Below are positions 42,104-51,080 of a DNA stretch of 64,000 bases, piece by piece. This DNA is from Robertmurraya_A mangrovi (lineage in GTDB: Bacteria > Bacillota > Bacilli > Bacillales > Cytobacillaceae): the NCBI RefSeq assembly GCF_034427655.1, contig NZ_JAXOFX010000003.1, positions 1-64,000 of the forward strand. The letters run 5' to 3'. Position 1 is the stretch's first letter, and each line of letters begins with the position of its first letter. The position numbers and the translations under genes are program-made. The notes under the pieces were generated by a model. It did not search any database. It worked only from the letters and a program-made list of their open reading frames with translations, and was not told the origin of the DNA.

Positions 42104-42134
42104 AAGTTTTAAAAAACACGATAATTGTTCGTGA
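42104..42134 (-). promoter_or_regulatory. Candidate PurR box pair upstream of xpt promoter
   Basis: On the minus strand CACGAACAATTATCGTG (42134-42118) contains the PurBox-like core CGAACAATTA; a degenerate TTTATTCGT half lies further towards the promoter. Purine genes in Bacillus carry such inverted CGAAC boxes upstream of -35. Only one half is convincing. Confidence 0.35.
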
Positions 42135-42257
42135 ATTATACTTATAGATTATAATGGGTTATGTTAAACTCATTTGAAAAAGTTGTAAGAATTTCCTATT
42201 AGCAATAAAATTTTATTATAGTAAGTGTTTGTCAATTTTAATGGAGGTGCATGTTAT

Positions 42258-42647
42258 ATGGTTAGGGAATGGAAACCAGGGATCAATCATATGGAATTTT
42301 GGGTTTCAAGTTTTGAGAAATCTCTACCATTCTATGAAGGGTTATTTTCACTTATTGGATGGAAGAAGCTAAATGACATGGCTTATAGTACAGGAACAAT
42401 AGAAATATATTTTAAAGAAGTTAATGTTAATAGGCAAAGGACTGTAGGACCAAGGCATATATGCTTTCAAGCCGTTGACAGGAAGACGGTTGACCTTGTG
42501 TCCTCCTACTTAAAGGAAAATGAAATAGAAATCATCAGAGGTCCGATACAGCGGGATGAATATTCGGAAGGGTATTATACAGTTGATTTTTATGACCTAG
42601 ATGGCTATGTTTTAGAAGTGGCTTATACCCCTAATATGGTTCTATAG
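42258..42647 (+). CDS. VOC-family (glyoxalase/bleomycin resistance-like) protein
   Basis: The 129-residue protein has the paired beta-alpha-beta-beta-beta units of the vicinal oxygen chelate fold. Possible metal ligands are His11 in GINHMEFWV, His in RHICFQAVD and Glu in GYVLEVAYT. The sequence FYDLDGYVLEV is the typical end of the family. The substrate is unknown. I chose the ATG at 42258 with AATGGAGGTG upstream; a GTG at 42225 would lie before that binding site. The next gene follows after about 60 bases. Confidence 0.75.
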   Translation: MVREWKPGINHMEFWVSSFEKSLPFYEGLFSLIGWKKLNDMAYSTGTIEIYFKEVNVNRQRTVGPRHICFQAVDRKTVDLVSSYLKENEIEIIRGPIQRDEYSEGYYTVDFYDLDGYVLEVAYTPNMVL

Positions 42648-42709
42648 TGGGAAATATATGATGAAAAGAAAGTAATATTCCATAATGAATACGAAACGGA
42701 GTGGTAACG

Positions 42710-43129
42710 TTGGAAGAGAAGTATACAATTATTTTATTTGATGGTGTATGTAATTTCTGTCATTCCTCCGTGAATTTTATTATTCGCCGTGATTCCATGA
42801 GAAGATTTAAATTTGCCTCTTTGCAGTCAAGTGTAGGTCAAGATTATTTGTCACGTTTTCCAGTTCCAGTAGGGATCGATTCTGTTATTTTAATTGAAGA
42901 AGGCAAGTGTTATACAGAATCAACTGCTGCTCTAAAAATTAGTAAGCATTTGGATGGGGTTTACAGCTTGCTGTATATATTGATTCTTATACCTAAGCCT
43001 ATTAGAGATTTTTGCTACAGATGGTTTGCAAAGAGAAGATACAAATACTTTGGCGTTCAGAACACTTGTATGATTCCTAAAAAAGAAGATAGAGAACGTT
43101 TTATTCTTGATAATGATGAAACTAGATAA
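42710..43129 (+). CDS. DCC-type thiol-disulfide oxidoreductase (DUF393)
   Basis: The 139-residue protein has the name-giving motif FDGVCNFC near the N-terminus (residues 10-17 from the chosen start), followed by FIIRRD and KFASLQSSVGQDYL, and ends with a segment containing FAKRRYKYFG. The CxxC is a thioredoxin-like redox site. The family's partners are unknown. The start is probably TTG 42710, with GGAGTGG at 42698-42704 upstream; GTG 42701 overlaps that site. It may be co-transcribed with the VOC gene. Confidence 0.8.
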   Translation: MEEKYTIILFDGVCNFCHSSVNFIIRRDSMRRFKFASLQSSVGQDYLSRFPVPVGIDSVILIEEGKCYTESTAALKISKHLDGVYSLLYILILIPKPIRDFCYRWFAKRRYKYFGVQNTCMIPKKEDRERFILDNDETR

Positions 43130-43142
43130 CGTATAAATATCA

Positions 43143-43180
43143 ATCAATTTTTCTTTTAGAGGAAAATTGATTTTTCTTTT
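43143..43180 (+). terminator. Terminator after the DUF393 gene
   Basis: ATCAATTTT pairs with AAAATTGAT around a loop, followed by TTTTCTTTT. Confidence 0.75.
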
Positions 43181-43416
43181 AAACGACCTTATTAGTCTAA
43201 TAGAAGAGGCTTCTAGTATTTATAAAATTTTAATAATTTTGGTTTTTTAGGAAAATAGTTTCCTCTAATAAGATGTTTCTTGCTATAATTAGGTATATAG
43301 TAATAATTATTCATACTTAAGTATTTTTTTGTAAATAGAATAGAAGTTTTCTTCTATGAAGTCTATTTAAACTAAGTTTAATTATCGATAGAATTGGGTG
43401 TGGAGGAGAAAGCTTG

Positions 43417-45480
43417 ATGATTAAGAAGATAGGGACAAAAATTATTCTATCAATCTTTATTTGTTCGATTTTAACAGCAGCCATTGTGGGTGGAGTAGGG
43501 CTTTATTTTAGTCATAGTGAGGTCGAGAAAGAGTCCACAGATAAGCTTTTGTATATGACAAAAAAATATGCCGGTGATTTAAACTTACTTATGAAGGATA
43601 CAGCAAGTAAAGTAGATGGTCTGTCTATGGCTGCTTCAAGTTTAATTAAAAGTGAGAGTTTAAGTGATAAGAAATATTTAGAAAGCCTTCAAAATGAGCT
43701 TGGGACCACGGTTAAATATTTCAGTGAAGAGGCAGCAGGGACCATTGGCGGATACATATATTTAGATGTACATAAATTTAACGGTGTATATGGTTCTTGG
43801 TATGTTGATGAAACGGGAGAAGGGAACTATGTTAGTCAAGAACTAGGCTATGTAGAAGAATTCACAAAGTCAGATGAATCTTATGATTGGTATTTTGATA
43901 CGCTAGAAAAGAATACAGGTCTATGGAGTGCACCGTATACGGATGAAGACCTAGGTGCATACGTTATCTCTTATACTAGACCGTTAATTAAGAATGGGGA
44001 AACCATTGGTGTAGTGGGAATGGATATTAGATTTGATCAAATCAAGGAAATGGTTGAGGGAATCAAAGTCTATGAAACTGGACATGCCTTCTTGATAAAT
44101 GAAAGTCACCAGTTCTTAGTTCATCCTAAGTTTAAAGAAAATGAGGACCTAAATAAATTTGGTAAAGAGACTGCTAAAACCGTATCAGAGCAAATGGAAA
44201 AAGCAGATGCGGGAATTGTAGATTATAAGAATAAGGGTAAAAATGAAATACTAGGTTATGAAAAACTAGCTAATGGATGGTTTTTATGTATTGCCCCAGT
44301 TCAGGAAGAAATTAATGCTGGGTTAGATCAACTAAAAACATGGTTCTTTTTCATAACAGTGGGTTCTACTATTCTTGTATTCTTGATAGGAAGTTTGATT
44401 GCTAGAACGATTTCAAAACCAATTACTATCGTTTCTAAAGCAATGGCTGAAGTGGCTTCGGGAGATTTAAAGCAAGACGTACCGATAACGACAAAGGACG
44501 AAATTGGGGTATTGTCTAAGTCATTTAATGAAATGTCTCATAATTTAAGAGAATTAGTTTCTCATGTAATTGATTCAGCTGAGAAAATTTCATCTTCATC
44601 CAATGAGCTTAACCAAAGTACCGAACAAACGAGTATTTCCATAGAACAAGTTACAAGGTCAATTCAAGATATTGCTGAGGGATCTGATACTCAAATTTCC
44701 AGTATTAAAATTGGCCATGATACACTACAGACGGTTAATGATATCTTGAACGGAGTTTCAGCACAATCTGACGAGGTAACTAAAGTTTCGGTAAAAACAC
44801 ACCATATGGCACTCGCAGGAAATGTGGAGGTTTCCAAAGCAATTACGCAAATTAATACCATCCACACTAATATTGATCAATTAAGTCATATTATTTCTGA
44901 TTTAGATAACAAATCGAAGAATATTGATTCCATTCTGTCTGTTATTGAGGATATTTCAAATCAGACCAACCTTCTTGCTTTAAATGCTTCCATTGAAGCA
45001 GCACGAGCAGGGGAACATGGTAAAGGATTTGCTGTAGTTGCTGAAGAAGTAAGAAAGCTAGCGGAACAATCGAGTAAATCGTCAAAGGAAATTGGACTTT
45101 ATATACAGTCCATTCAAGGAGATATTGAAAAAGTGGTTCATGCTATAGATGAAAGCATGGGCGAAGCAAACAATGGTATTAAAGTGATTAATGAAGTAGG
45201 TCAAACTTTTAACAACATTCAATCCTCCGTAAATGGAGTAACAAATCAGGTTCAAGAAGTAACCAATATGGTGAAAAAACTAAACGAAAGCTCAGATTTA
45301 ACGAATGCCATTGACCAAATTGGAATGATTGCTAGTAAAAATGCAGGTGAAACACAAATGGTATCTGCCGCAGCTGAAGAGCAACTGGCATTAATGGAAG
45401 AAGTGTCAGCAGCTTCAAATTCACTTTCTGATATGGCAGCATATTTACATGCGTTGACGAAAAAATTTAATATAAAGTGA
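43417..45480 (+). CDS. Methyl-accepting chemotaxis protein with Cache sensor
   Basis: The 687-residue receptor has a membrane helix (about 8-30), a large extracellular double-Cache-like domain (about 35-300; WSAPYTDEDLGAYVISYTRP is typical), a second membrane helix (about 307-328), a HAMP domain and a signalling domain with ISNQTNLLALNASIEAARAG near residue 510. Cache domains bind amino acids, organic acids or other small ligands. The start ATG 43417 is preferred over TTG 43414, with GGAGGAG eight bases upstream. I could not find a good SigD promoter. A terminator follows. Confidence 0.9.
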   Translation: MIKKIGTKIILSIFICSILTAAIVGGVGLYFSHSEVEKESTDKLLYMTKKYAGDLNLLMKDTASKVDGLSMAASSLIKSESLSDKKYLESLQNELGTTVKYFSEEAAGTIGGYIYLDVHKFNGVYGSWYVDETGEGNYVSQELGYVEEFTKSDESYDWYFDTLEKNTGLWSAPYTDEDLGAYVISYTRPLIKNGETIGVVGMDIRFDQIKEMVEGIKVYETGHAFLINESHQFLVHPKFKENEDLNKFGKETAKTVSEQMEKADAGIVDYKNKGKNEILGYEKLANGWFLCIAPVQEEINAGLDQLKTWFFFITVGSTILVFLIGSLIARTISKPITIVSKAMAEVASGDLKQDVPITTKDEIGVLSKSFNEMSHNLRELVSHVIDSAEKISSSSNELNQSTEQTSISIEQVTRSIQDIAEGSDTQISSIKIGHDTLQTVNDILNGVSAQSDEVTKVSVKTHHMALAGNVEVSKAITQINTIHTNIDQLSHIISDLDNKSKNIDSILSVIEDISNQTNLLALNASIEAARAGEHGKGFAVVAEEVRKLAEQSSKSSKEIGLYIQSIQGDIEKVVHAIDESMGEANNGIKVINEVGQTFNNIQSSVNGVTNQVQEVTNMVKKLNESSDLTNAIDQIGMIASKNAGETQMVSAAAEEQLALMEEVSAASNSLSDMAAYLHALTKKFNIK

Positions 45481-45486
45481 TTTTTC

Positions 45487-45517
45487 AAATGGAAGCATAA
45501 TATCGTGCTTCCATTTT
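45487..45517 (+). terminator. Terminator after the Cache chemoreceptor gene
   Basis: AAATGGAAGCA pairs with TGCTTCCATTT, followed by TCT. Confidence 0.75.
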
Positions 45518-45568
45518 CTACAGTATTATTGGATAATGATTCGTGAATTGATTAAAGGTGGTTGTTAC

Positions 45569-46057
45569 ATGCGAAAAGATATACAAATAAGGATCGGGAC
45601 TGATATGGATCTTCCATTTCTATCAGATATGCTTTATGAAGCCATTTATATACCAGAAGGTGAGCCAAGACCTTCTCGAGAAATAGTAAATGACTCCAAT
45701 ATGGCAAAGTATATACAGGATTGGGGCAGAGAGGGAGATATAGCCCTTATAGCAACCGAACATAACAAAGCTGTTGGTGCTATTTGGGTTAGACTATTTA
45801 CCGATGATTATAAAACTTACGGATACGTTGACTCTCAAACTCCAATTATTAGTATGGCTGTTTCATCCGCGTATAGAGGGTTAGGTGTAGGGAATACGTT
45901 GTTAATAGAGCTTAAGAAATTGGTAAAAGAAAAAGGCTATCACGCACTATCATTAAGTGTAGACCCTAACAATCCAGCTCTCCGTTTATATGAAAGACAC
46001 GGTTTCGTTAAAGTAGGTGTTGATGGAACTTCTTGGGATATGAAAGTAACTTTATAA
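45569..46057 (+). CDS. GNAT-family N-acetyltransferase
   Basis: The 162-residue enzyme has the acetyl-CoA fold: beta4 ISMAVSSAYRGLGVGNTLL with the Q/RxxGxG/A-type loop RGLGVG, then DPNNPALRLYERHGFVKVG, the classic end of the family. It transfers an acetyl group to an unknown amine. The ATG 45569 is supported by AAAGGTGG; an ATG eleven codons earlier has no binding site. It is a single gene with a strong terminator. Confidence 0.85.
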   Translation: MRKDIQIRIGTDMDLPFLSDMLYEAIYIPEGEPRPSREIVNDSNMAKYIQDWGREGDIALIATEHNKAVGAIWVRLFTDDYKTYGYVDSQTPIISMAVSSAYRGLGVGNTLLIELKKLVKEKGYHALSLSVDPNNPALRLYERHGFVKVGVDGTSWDMKVTL

Positions 46058-46072
46058 GTTTATGAATCTACC

Positions 46073-46101
46073 AAATCCCCTTTACTTGAGGGGATTTTTT
46101 T
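46073..46101 (+). terminator. Terminator after the GNAT gene
   Basis: AAATCCCCT pairs with AGGGGATTT, followed by T. Confidence 0.85.
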
Positions 46102-46148
46102 AGGATAAAATAAGTTTATTCAATTTATTAAAGGCTCGGTGGGATTGA

Positions 46149-47051
46149 ATGAGTAATTTACATAGACTTCAGTGGTTTGACCAAGAAATAAGAATGAATC
46201 GCTTTCCTAATGCTAATGCGCTTGCAAACCAATTTGAGATTAGTTTGAGACAAGCACAAAGGGATGTTGAATATTTGAGAAACTCATTGAACGCCCCTTT
46301 AGCTTACGATGCTAAGAATAGAGGATATGGATATGAAGACCCAGCTTTTACACTTCCTAACGTATACATAACAGAAGAGGAGAAGCGGTTATTAAAATAC
46401 CTTGCTTATCGATATAAAGAATTTAGTAAAACCGATAAAATGAACCGTTTGGCTCAATTGTTTAATAGGATTGGGAGTGATGAAATAGAGGAGCTAGAGG
46501 GCATCACTGTGCCTCATTTCTCCGTAGATTTTAGGTCAAGTAATCTTTACTATGAACTGAAAAAATCGATGAAAATGAAAAGAAAAGTGAAAATCACTTT
46601 TCAACAAGGAATGTTCGGTATTCTAGCTTCTATAGCCCATGTTTATTACATTTATCGTAAGCATGAAGTAGATTATATTGACGTGTTTCTTGAAGAAAAA
46701 GATGGGTTAGATACCATTCGTTTTGAGTCGGTGATTGAATATGAAGTTTTAAATGAAACTTTTGAGATTCAACCACAACTAATCAAACAACCTTATGAGA
46801 TGAAAATTAAAAAGCAGCCTTTTTTGGCTGAGGTAAAAGGCAATTCTCTTTTTGAAGAAGAATTAGATTCTTTTTTTAGCTTTGAGAAAAATGAAGACCA
46901 TTATAAAATCGAATATAACGATGAAGAGGAATTGCTTCAACTTTTAATGAAATCAATGAATTGGGAAAAGGTTTTATCGCCGAATTGGCTTAAAAATAAG
47001 TTATACCAAAGATTACAAAACATAATGGAAAAATTAAATATGGAAAAATAA
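46149..47051 (+). CDS. WYL-type (YafY-like) HTH transcriptional regulator
   Basis: The 300-residue protein has an N-terminal winged helix (about 1-65; NALANQFEISLRQAQRDVEYL) and a C-terminal region like WYL-domain proteins, with YYELKKSMKMKRKVKITF leading into a beta-rich part. The usual WYL triplet is poorly kept (VYYIYRKHEVDYIDVF). WYL domains sense nucleic acid or nucleotide ligands in several defence and DNA-damage systems. It is the first of three co-directional genes with the BtrH-N-like and tandem GNAT genes. The stop codon lies inside a perfect inverted repeat. Confidence 0.75.
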   Translation: MSNLHRLQWFDQEIRMNRFPNANALANQFEISLRQAQRDVEYLRNSLNAPLAYDAKNRGYGYEDPAFTLPNVYITEEEKRLLKYLAYRYKEFSKTDKMNRLAQLFNRIGSDEIEELEGITVPHFSVDFRSSNLYYELKKSMKMKRKVKITFQQGMFGILASIAHVYYIYRKHEVDYIDVFLEEKDGLDTIRFESVIEYEVLNETFEIQPQLIKQPYEMKIKKQPFLAEVKGNSLFEEELDSFFSFEKNEDHYKIEYNDEEELLQLLMKSMNWEKVLSPNWLKNKLYQRLQNIMEKLNMEK

Positions 47052-47085
47052 CTGGTATGACATTCTTTGTCATACCAGTTATTTT
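47045..47085. repeat. Perfect 18-bp inverted repeat between the WYL regulator and the next gene
   Basis: The arms 47045-47062 (AAAATAACTGGTATGACA) and 47068-47085 are exact reverse complements around five bases. A-runs and T-runs at the ends make it a good bidirectional terminator, but its length and perfection also fit a protein-binding site. It would uncouple the regulator from the two following genes unless there is read-through or a further promoter. Confidence 0.85.
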
Positions 47086-47117
47086 ATACTTGGGATATAC
47101 CAAGATATGGAGGAAAT

Positions 47118-48122
47118 ATGAGCGCAATCACTATACCAAATATTCATGTAACAAAGAATTCCAATTCCTTTACTGATTCTCTATATGCTATTTTATCTGC
47201 TAAAGGAGTTTATTCAGATGAAAAGTTTATGCTCTCTGCTTTGACAGGGATGGCATTTAAGTTTGTTATTCACAAAAGAATAATACCTAGTTCAATAGAT
47301 ATGATGTCATGGGAAGTGGATACGAAACTAGCGATTGAGAGAATAGGTTTTTATAACGAAAATTATTGTGGTTTTACAAATGACCCAACGTTTCCTTTAT
47401 ATCAGAGAGCAGCAATAGAGAAAATCAAGAGGTCGATTGATAAAGGAACAGCAATATTAACTCGTTCCCCAAAAACGATTCAATTTGGTGTAATCTACGG
47501 CTATGATGACGTGGATGGAATCTTTTATTGTCAGGATCGTTCCCATGAAGGTGAAATGATTCCTCTTTTATATCAAAACTTCGGAATTCTGGATACCGCT
47601 TGTTGGTACTATGCGATTATTGGTGACCATGTCCAAATGAATAAAAGAAATTTGTTTATAGAAGCGATGATTTTGGCAGTAGACGAGTGGGAAACTTTAT
47701 ATCCTTGCTACCCACAGACGAATAAAGAGTACGCTTCAGGGAGGCTAGCTTATCAATATTTGATTGATGCATTAAAAAAAGAGGACTTTCACACGTTTGG
47801 TGCTTTTCATTGTTTAAAAACTTACTGTAAATCCCAACAAGAGAGAGCATTATTTTTTAAAGAAGTTAGTAACGAATTCTCGGAAGTAGAAAGAGTATAT
47901 GAGATTTATCAGAAAGTGGCTGAACTCTATCAATTGGTAGAACAAGAGCTAAAAGCGACATATGAAGAAACAGTTTTTAACTCCAAATTAACTCGCAATC
48001 TAGTAGGGATCGTTGAGGAAGCGCTCGTGCTAGAAGAACAAGCAATGGATTTTATTAAAAGGTGTAATGAAGAAATCTTACATAATCGCTTTATCAATTA
48101 TTATGATGTAAATGGACAATAA
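47118..48122 (+). CDS. BtrH N-terminal-domain-like protein
   Basis: The 334-residue protein resembles proteins with the butirosin biosynthesis protein H N-terminal fold, a papain-like or peptidase C39-like domain (FTDSLYAILSAKGVYSDEKF at the start; IQFGVIYGYDDVDGIFYCQD near residue 127; then a helical C-terminal half from about 200). BtrH itself is an acyltransferase of aminoglycoside synthesis. No Cys is visible at the usual nucleophile position of the first helix, where the sequence has NSFTDSLY. No carrier protein gene is nearby. So the activity is unknown. The ATG 47118 follows GGAGG. The next gene starts 13 bases after its stop, so they are coupled. Confidence 0.55.
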   Translation: MSAITIPNIHVTKNSNSFTDSLYAILSAKGVYSDEKFMLSALTGMAFKFVIHKRIIPSSIDMMSWEVDTKLAIERIGFYNENYCGFTNDPTFPLYQRAAIEKIKRSIDKGTAILTRSPKTIQFGVIYGYDDVDGIFYCQDRSHEGEMIPLLYQNFGILDTACWYYAIIGDHVQMNKRNLFIEAMILAVDEWETLYPCYPQTNKEYASGRLAYQYLIDALKKEDFHTFGAFHCLKTYCKSQQERALFFKEVSNEFSEVERVYEIYQKVAELYQLVEQELKATYEETVFNSKLTRNLVGIVEEALVLEEQAMDFIKRCNEEILHNRFINYYDVNGQ

Positions 48123-48135
48123 AGGAGATAACAAA

Positions 48136-49056
48136 ATGGACTTTTTAATTAGAGATTATCGTGAAACAGACCATAATGAAGTAGTAGAATTATATAAAGC
48201 CATTAAAAGTAAATACAAGGATATTATTTTTTGGTGGCCAGGGCCTATACAGTTTGCACCGTTTACACAGAGTGTTTTTGTAAATGAACGAATGGTTGCT
48301 AAAGGACAAGTTCAACCTATTACTATTATTAAGGAAGATGGTGATCCATCTAGTCATCATGAAATCTATGTGAATATGAAGATTCATCCTGACTATGAGG
48401 AAAACCAAGAAATAAGAGATTCACTATATGAAATTCTGTACGAGAAAGCGTTAAAGATTAAGGGGAATTTACCAGAGAGCTTTCAAACGAAACTTTGTGC
48501 GGGGAATTATGCCATTGAAGTAGCGGACAATCAATTTTTAATGGGAAAAGGCTTTGAAGAAAAAGGAAGTCTTTATTGGATGGTAAGGGATTTAACGGAG
48601 ATGATTGAGCCGGTTGAAAACAACGATGAAGAGATAGAGATTAAAGAGTGGAAAATCGAAACAGAAGAAGAGATTCAATACTATTTAAAAATGGAAAAAA
48701 AGATTTGGCCAGATCATCCTATTTCAAAAGAGCGTTTATTAGAGTATAAATGTAACCCGAATTGGACTTGTTTTGCCGCCTTTGTAGAAGGTGAACTCGT
48801 GGCTAGTGTGATGGCTTGGCAAGAGAGTGATACTTTAGGTGAAATAGAGGACCTATTTGTTAGTCCTGACTATCGGAATAGAGGGCTTGCTAGAGTATTA
48901 TTCACGAAAGCAATGGAGCATCTGAGTAGACTGGAATTAAAAGAGGCAGACCTTTGCGTGTTAGTAGACAATGATAAGGCAATTAATCTCTATCGATCAG
49001 TTGGTTTCCAAGTTGCTAAGGAAGAGAAGAGGTTTAAGAAAGACTTAATTTTTTAA
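48136..49056 (+). CDS. Tandem GNAT-family acetyltransferase
   Basis: The 306-residue protein has two GNAT-like halves. The C-terminal half (about 165-303) is clear, with IEDLFVSPDYRNRGLARVLF as the acetyl-CoA loop and LVDNDKAINLYRSVGFQVA near the end. The N-terminal half (about 1-155) looks like a diverged GNAT without a clean RGxG loop, and may bind the substrate. I chose the ATG 48136 with AAAGGAG eight bases before; the ATG 48112 lies inside the preceding gene. It forms a two-gene unit with the BtrH-N-like gene and may modify the same compound. Confidence 0.8.
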   Translation: MDFLIRDYRETDHNEVVELYKAIKSKYKDIIFWWPGPIQFAPFTQSVFVNERMVAKGQVQPITIIKEDGDPSSHHEIYVNMKIHPDYEENQEIRDSLYEILYEKALKIKGNLPESFQTKLCAGNYAIEVADNQFLMGKGFEEKGSLYWMVRDLTEMIEPVENNDEEIEIKEWKIETEEEIQYYLKMEKKIWPDHPISKERLLEYKCNPNWTCFAAFVEGELVASVMAWQESDTLGEIEDLFVSPDYRNRGLARVLFTKAMEHLSRLELKEADLCVLVDNDKAINLYRSVGFQVAKEEKRFKKDLIF

Positions 49057-49084
49057 TTGGCTGAATGATTTTAGGAGCCATTTT
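49057..49084 (+). terminator. Weak terminator after the tandem GNAT gene
   Basis: TTGGCT and AGCCA arms around a 12-base loop, followed by TTTTTGG. A second imperfect hairpin GAAGGAGCT/GGCTTC with TTTTTT is at about 49125-49157. The rest of the 280-base gap is AT-rich and should hold the promoter of the next gene. Confidence 0.5.
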
Positions 49085-49337
49085 TGGTTGATATTAAGTT
49101 AATAAACTGAGATTCTGTTTGGATGAAGGAGCTGACTTGTTGGTTGGCTTCTTTTTTAAATTTCATTTACTTATTGGAAAACTGTTAACTTTGGATATTA
49201 AATATGCTATTTTAGTGAGAAAAATTTTCTGTTCAGCTAGTAAACTATTAAGTTTGGATAATGTTAAGTGACTTTACAAATCAAGCTATAGAGAATTACT
49301 ATGGAACTATATGCCAAAATTGTGAGGAGATAGTTTA

Positions 49338-49922
49338 ATGACTAAAATAGGGATTATTAGACATGGGCGTACGGAATGGAACAAGGAAGGTAGAGCCCAA
49401 GGAAGTTCAGATATTCCTCTAAATGAGGATGGTTTATTTGAGGCAAGACGTCTAGCTAAACGTTTGAGTGGAGAGAATTGGAATGTGATTTATTCTAGTA
49501 ATCTTCTTAGAGCGAAGCAAACGGCTGACATAATAGGGGAAAAGCTGGGCCAACTTGACGTACGATTAGATTCTAGAATTCGTGAAGTTGGTGGAGGACT
49601 GATAGAAGGTACGACGGAAGAAGAGAGACTTACTAAATGGGGAAGTGCTTGGAGGGATTTAGATTTAGGGAGGGAAAAAAGAGAGAGTGTGATTGACAGA
49701 GGACTTTCCTTTTTAGAAGAAATTGTAAAAGAACATGAAAATGAAAATGTCCTGATTGTGACACATGGTTCATTTATTTATCATTTATTGGATGAAATCG
49801 TACCAGAGTTGATTAGAGAAGAAAAGCCAAAGAATACTTCTGTTACGAAACTCCTTAAGAAGGATGATGGTTGGGGGACAGAAATCTATAATTGTACCCT
49901 TCATCTAGAAATAGAGGGATGA
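49338..49922 (+). CDS. Histidine phosphatase (phosphoglycerate-mutase-like)
   Basis: The 194-residue enzyme has the RHGRTEWN motif (residues 8-15; catalytic His9), DIPLNEDG, the second Arg in SNLLRAKQTA, the acid EVGGGLIEG and the second His in VTHGSF. It removes phosphate from small metabolites; the substrate is unknown. GAGGAG precedes the start. It overlaps or abuts the next gene (its TGA is in ATGATG), so they are translationally coupled. Confidence 0.85.
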   Translation: MTKIGIIRHGRTEWNKEGRAQGSSDIPLNEDGLFEARRLAKRLSGENWNVIYSSNLLRAKQTADIIGEKLGQLDVRLDSRIREVGGGLIEGTTEEERLTKWGSAWRDLDLGREKRESVIDRGLSFLEEIVKEHENENVLIVTHGSFIYHLLDEIVPELIREEKPKNTSVTKLLKKDDGWGTEIYNCTLHLEIEG

Positions 49923-49924
49923 TG

Positions 49925-51040
49925 ATGAACAGACAATACGACATGGATTGGATTCGAGTTCTAGCAACCATGGCTGTCTTTCTTTATCACATATCCATGT
50001 TTTTTAATCCATTTCCTTGGCACGTGAAAAATAATGATGTTAGTTCAACAGGAGTTCTCATTTTTACCTTATTTAATGGTGCATGGATTATGCCGATTTT
50101 TTTCGTTGTTTCAGGAATTAGTGTTTTTTATGCCCTGGAACGGAGGAAGGGAGGAGAGTTCTTAAAAGAAAGGTTTATTCGTTTAGGAATTCCCTTGTTG
50201 CTAGGAGTGTTTATTCTATCTCCACCGCAAGTGTTTATTGAGAGATTAACAAATAACCAGTTTAGCGGATCACTTTTTGAATTCTTTCCACACTATTTCG
50301 ATGGACTTTATTTAGATATTGGAGGAGTAGGGAACTTTGCTTTTGTTGGATTGCATTTATGGTATTGTTTAGTCTTACTTGTATTTTCTCTTCTAACTTT
50401 TCCATTATTTAAGAACGTGAGAGGCCACAATGTTTCTTTCCGAACCATTCACTTTGTTCTACTGCCTTTAGGGTTATTTGTCATTAGCCTCGTCGATACG
50501 GTTAATCTAGGTGGCTGGGACTTACATTTTTATTTAGTTCTCTTTTTATATGGATATTATTATTTCTCTAAAAAAGAGTTTAAGAAAGCAGTTAAAGTTA
50601 CTTTTCCCCTCCATTTAATAACGGCAATAGTGACTTCCATTGTTTACATTGTCTTGTTTATTGAATTTCACCCGCAAACATGGATAAGTGAAGTAATATT
50701 TGATTTTGTAAGGGTGGTTAATTGCTGGAGTTGGTTGCTAAGCATCTTTAATCTAGCTGATAAATATTTGTCATTTACAAATGTAAAATTAAAATATGCT
50801 GGAGAAGCTTCCATGCCGTTCTACATCATTCATCAGCCAGTTATCGTTCTATTAGGTTATTCTATTTATGATTTATCATGGTCGATCCCAGTTAAAGTCA
50901 TATTCTTGACTGTCTTGTCCTTCCTTACAATCATGTTCATCTTTCATTTTATTATTAGACCGAATAACGTTTTAAGATTGTTATTTGGGATAAAGAGTAA
51001 AAAAGTCAATATGAATAGTGAGATTAAACAACAAATGTAG
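49925..51040 (+). CDS. Acyltransferase 3 family membrane protein
   Basis: The 371-residue protein has about ten membrane helices. It begins with DMDWIRVLATMAVFLYHIS, the DWIR and His typical of acyltransferase 3 proteins, which move acyl groups (often acetyl) across the membrane to sugars of peptidoglycan, polysaccharides or antibiotics. No extracellular SGNH domain is present. I chose the third of three adjacent ATGs (49925) because GAGGG is seven bases upstream. It may be co-transcribed with the histidine phosphatase. The acceptor is unknown. Confidence 0.85.
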   Translation: MNRQYDMDWIRVLATMAVFLYHISMFFNPFPWHVKNNDVSSTGVLIFTLFNGAWIMPIFFVVSGISVFYALERRKGGEFLKERFIRLGIPLLLGVFILSPPQVFIERLTNNQFSGSLFEFFPHYFDGLYLDIGGVGNFAFVGLHLWYCLVLLVFSLLTFPLFKNVRGHNVSFRTIHFVLLPLGLFVISLVDTVNLGGWDLHFYLVLFLYGYYYFSKKEFKKAVKVTFPLHLITAIVTSIVYIVLFIEFHPQTWISEVIFDFVRVVNCWSWLLSIFNLADKYLSFTNVKLKYAGEASMPFYIIHQPVIVLLGYSIYDLSWSIPVKVIFLTVLSFLTIMFIFHFIIRPNNVLRLLFGIKSKKVNMNSEIKQQM

Positions 51041-51047
51041 ATACTGC

Positions 51048-51076
51048 AGAACCCCTTCAGTTTTAGAAGGGGTTCT
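51048..51076. terminator. Bidirectional terminator
   Basis: AGAACCCCTTC and GAAGGGGTTCT pair perfectly over 11 bp. It separates the acyltransferase gene from the convergent small minus-strand gene. Confidence 0.85.
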
Positions 51077-51080
51077 ATCA

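Noticed and set aside
42225..42257. Upstream GTG start for the VOC gene
   Set aside because: It precedes the ribosome binding site that serves the ATG at 42258.
43360..43391. SigD promoter before the Cache chemoreceptor
   Set aside because: A CGATAG sequence is present but the upstream TAAA is three bases too close and the -10 match is poor.
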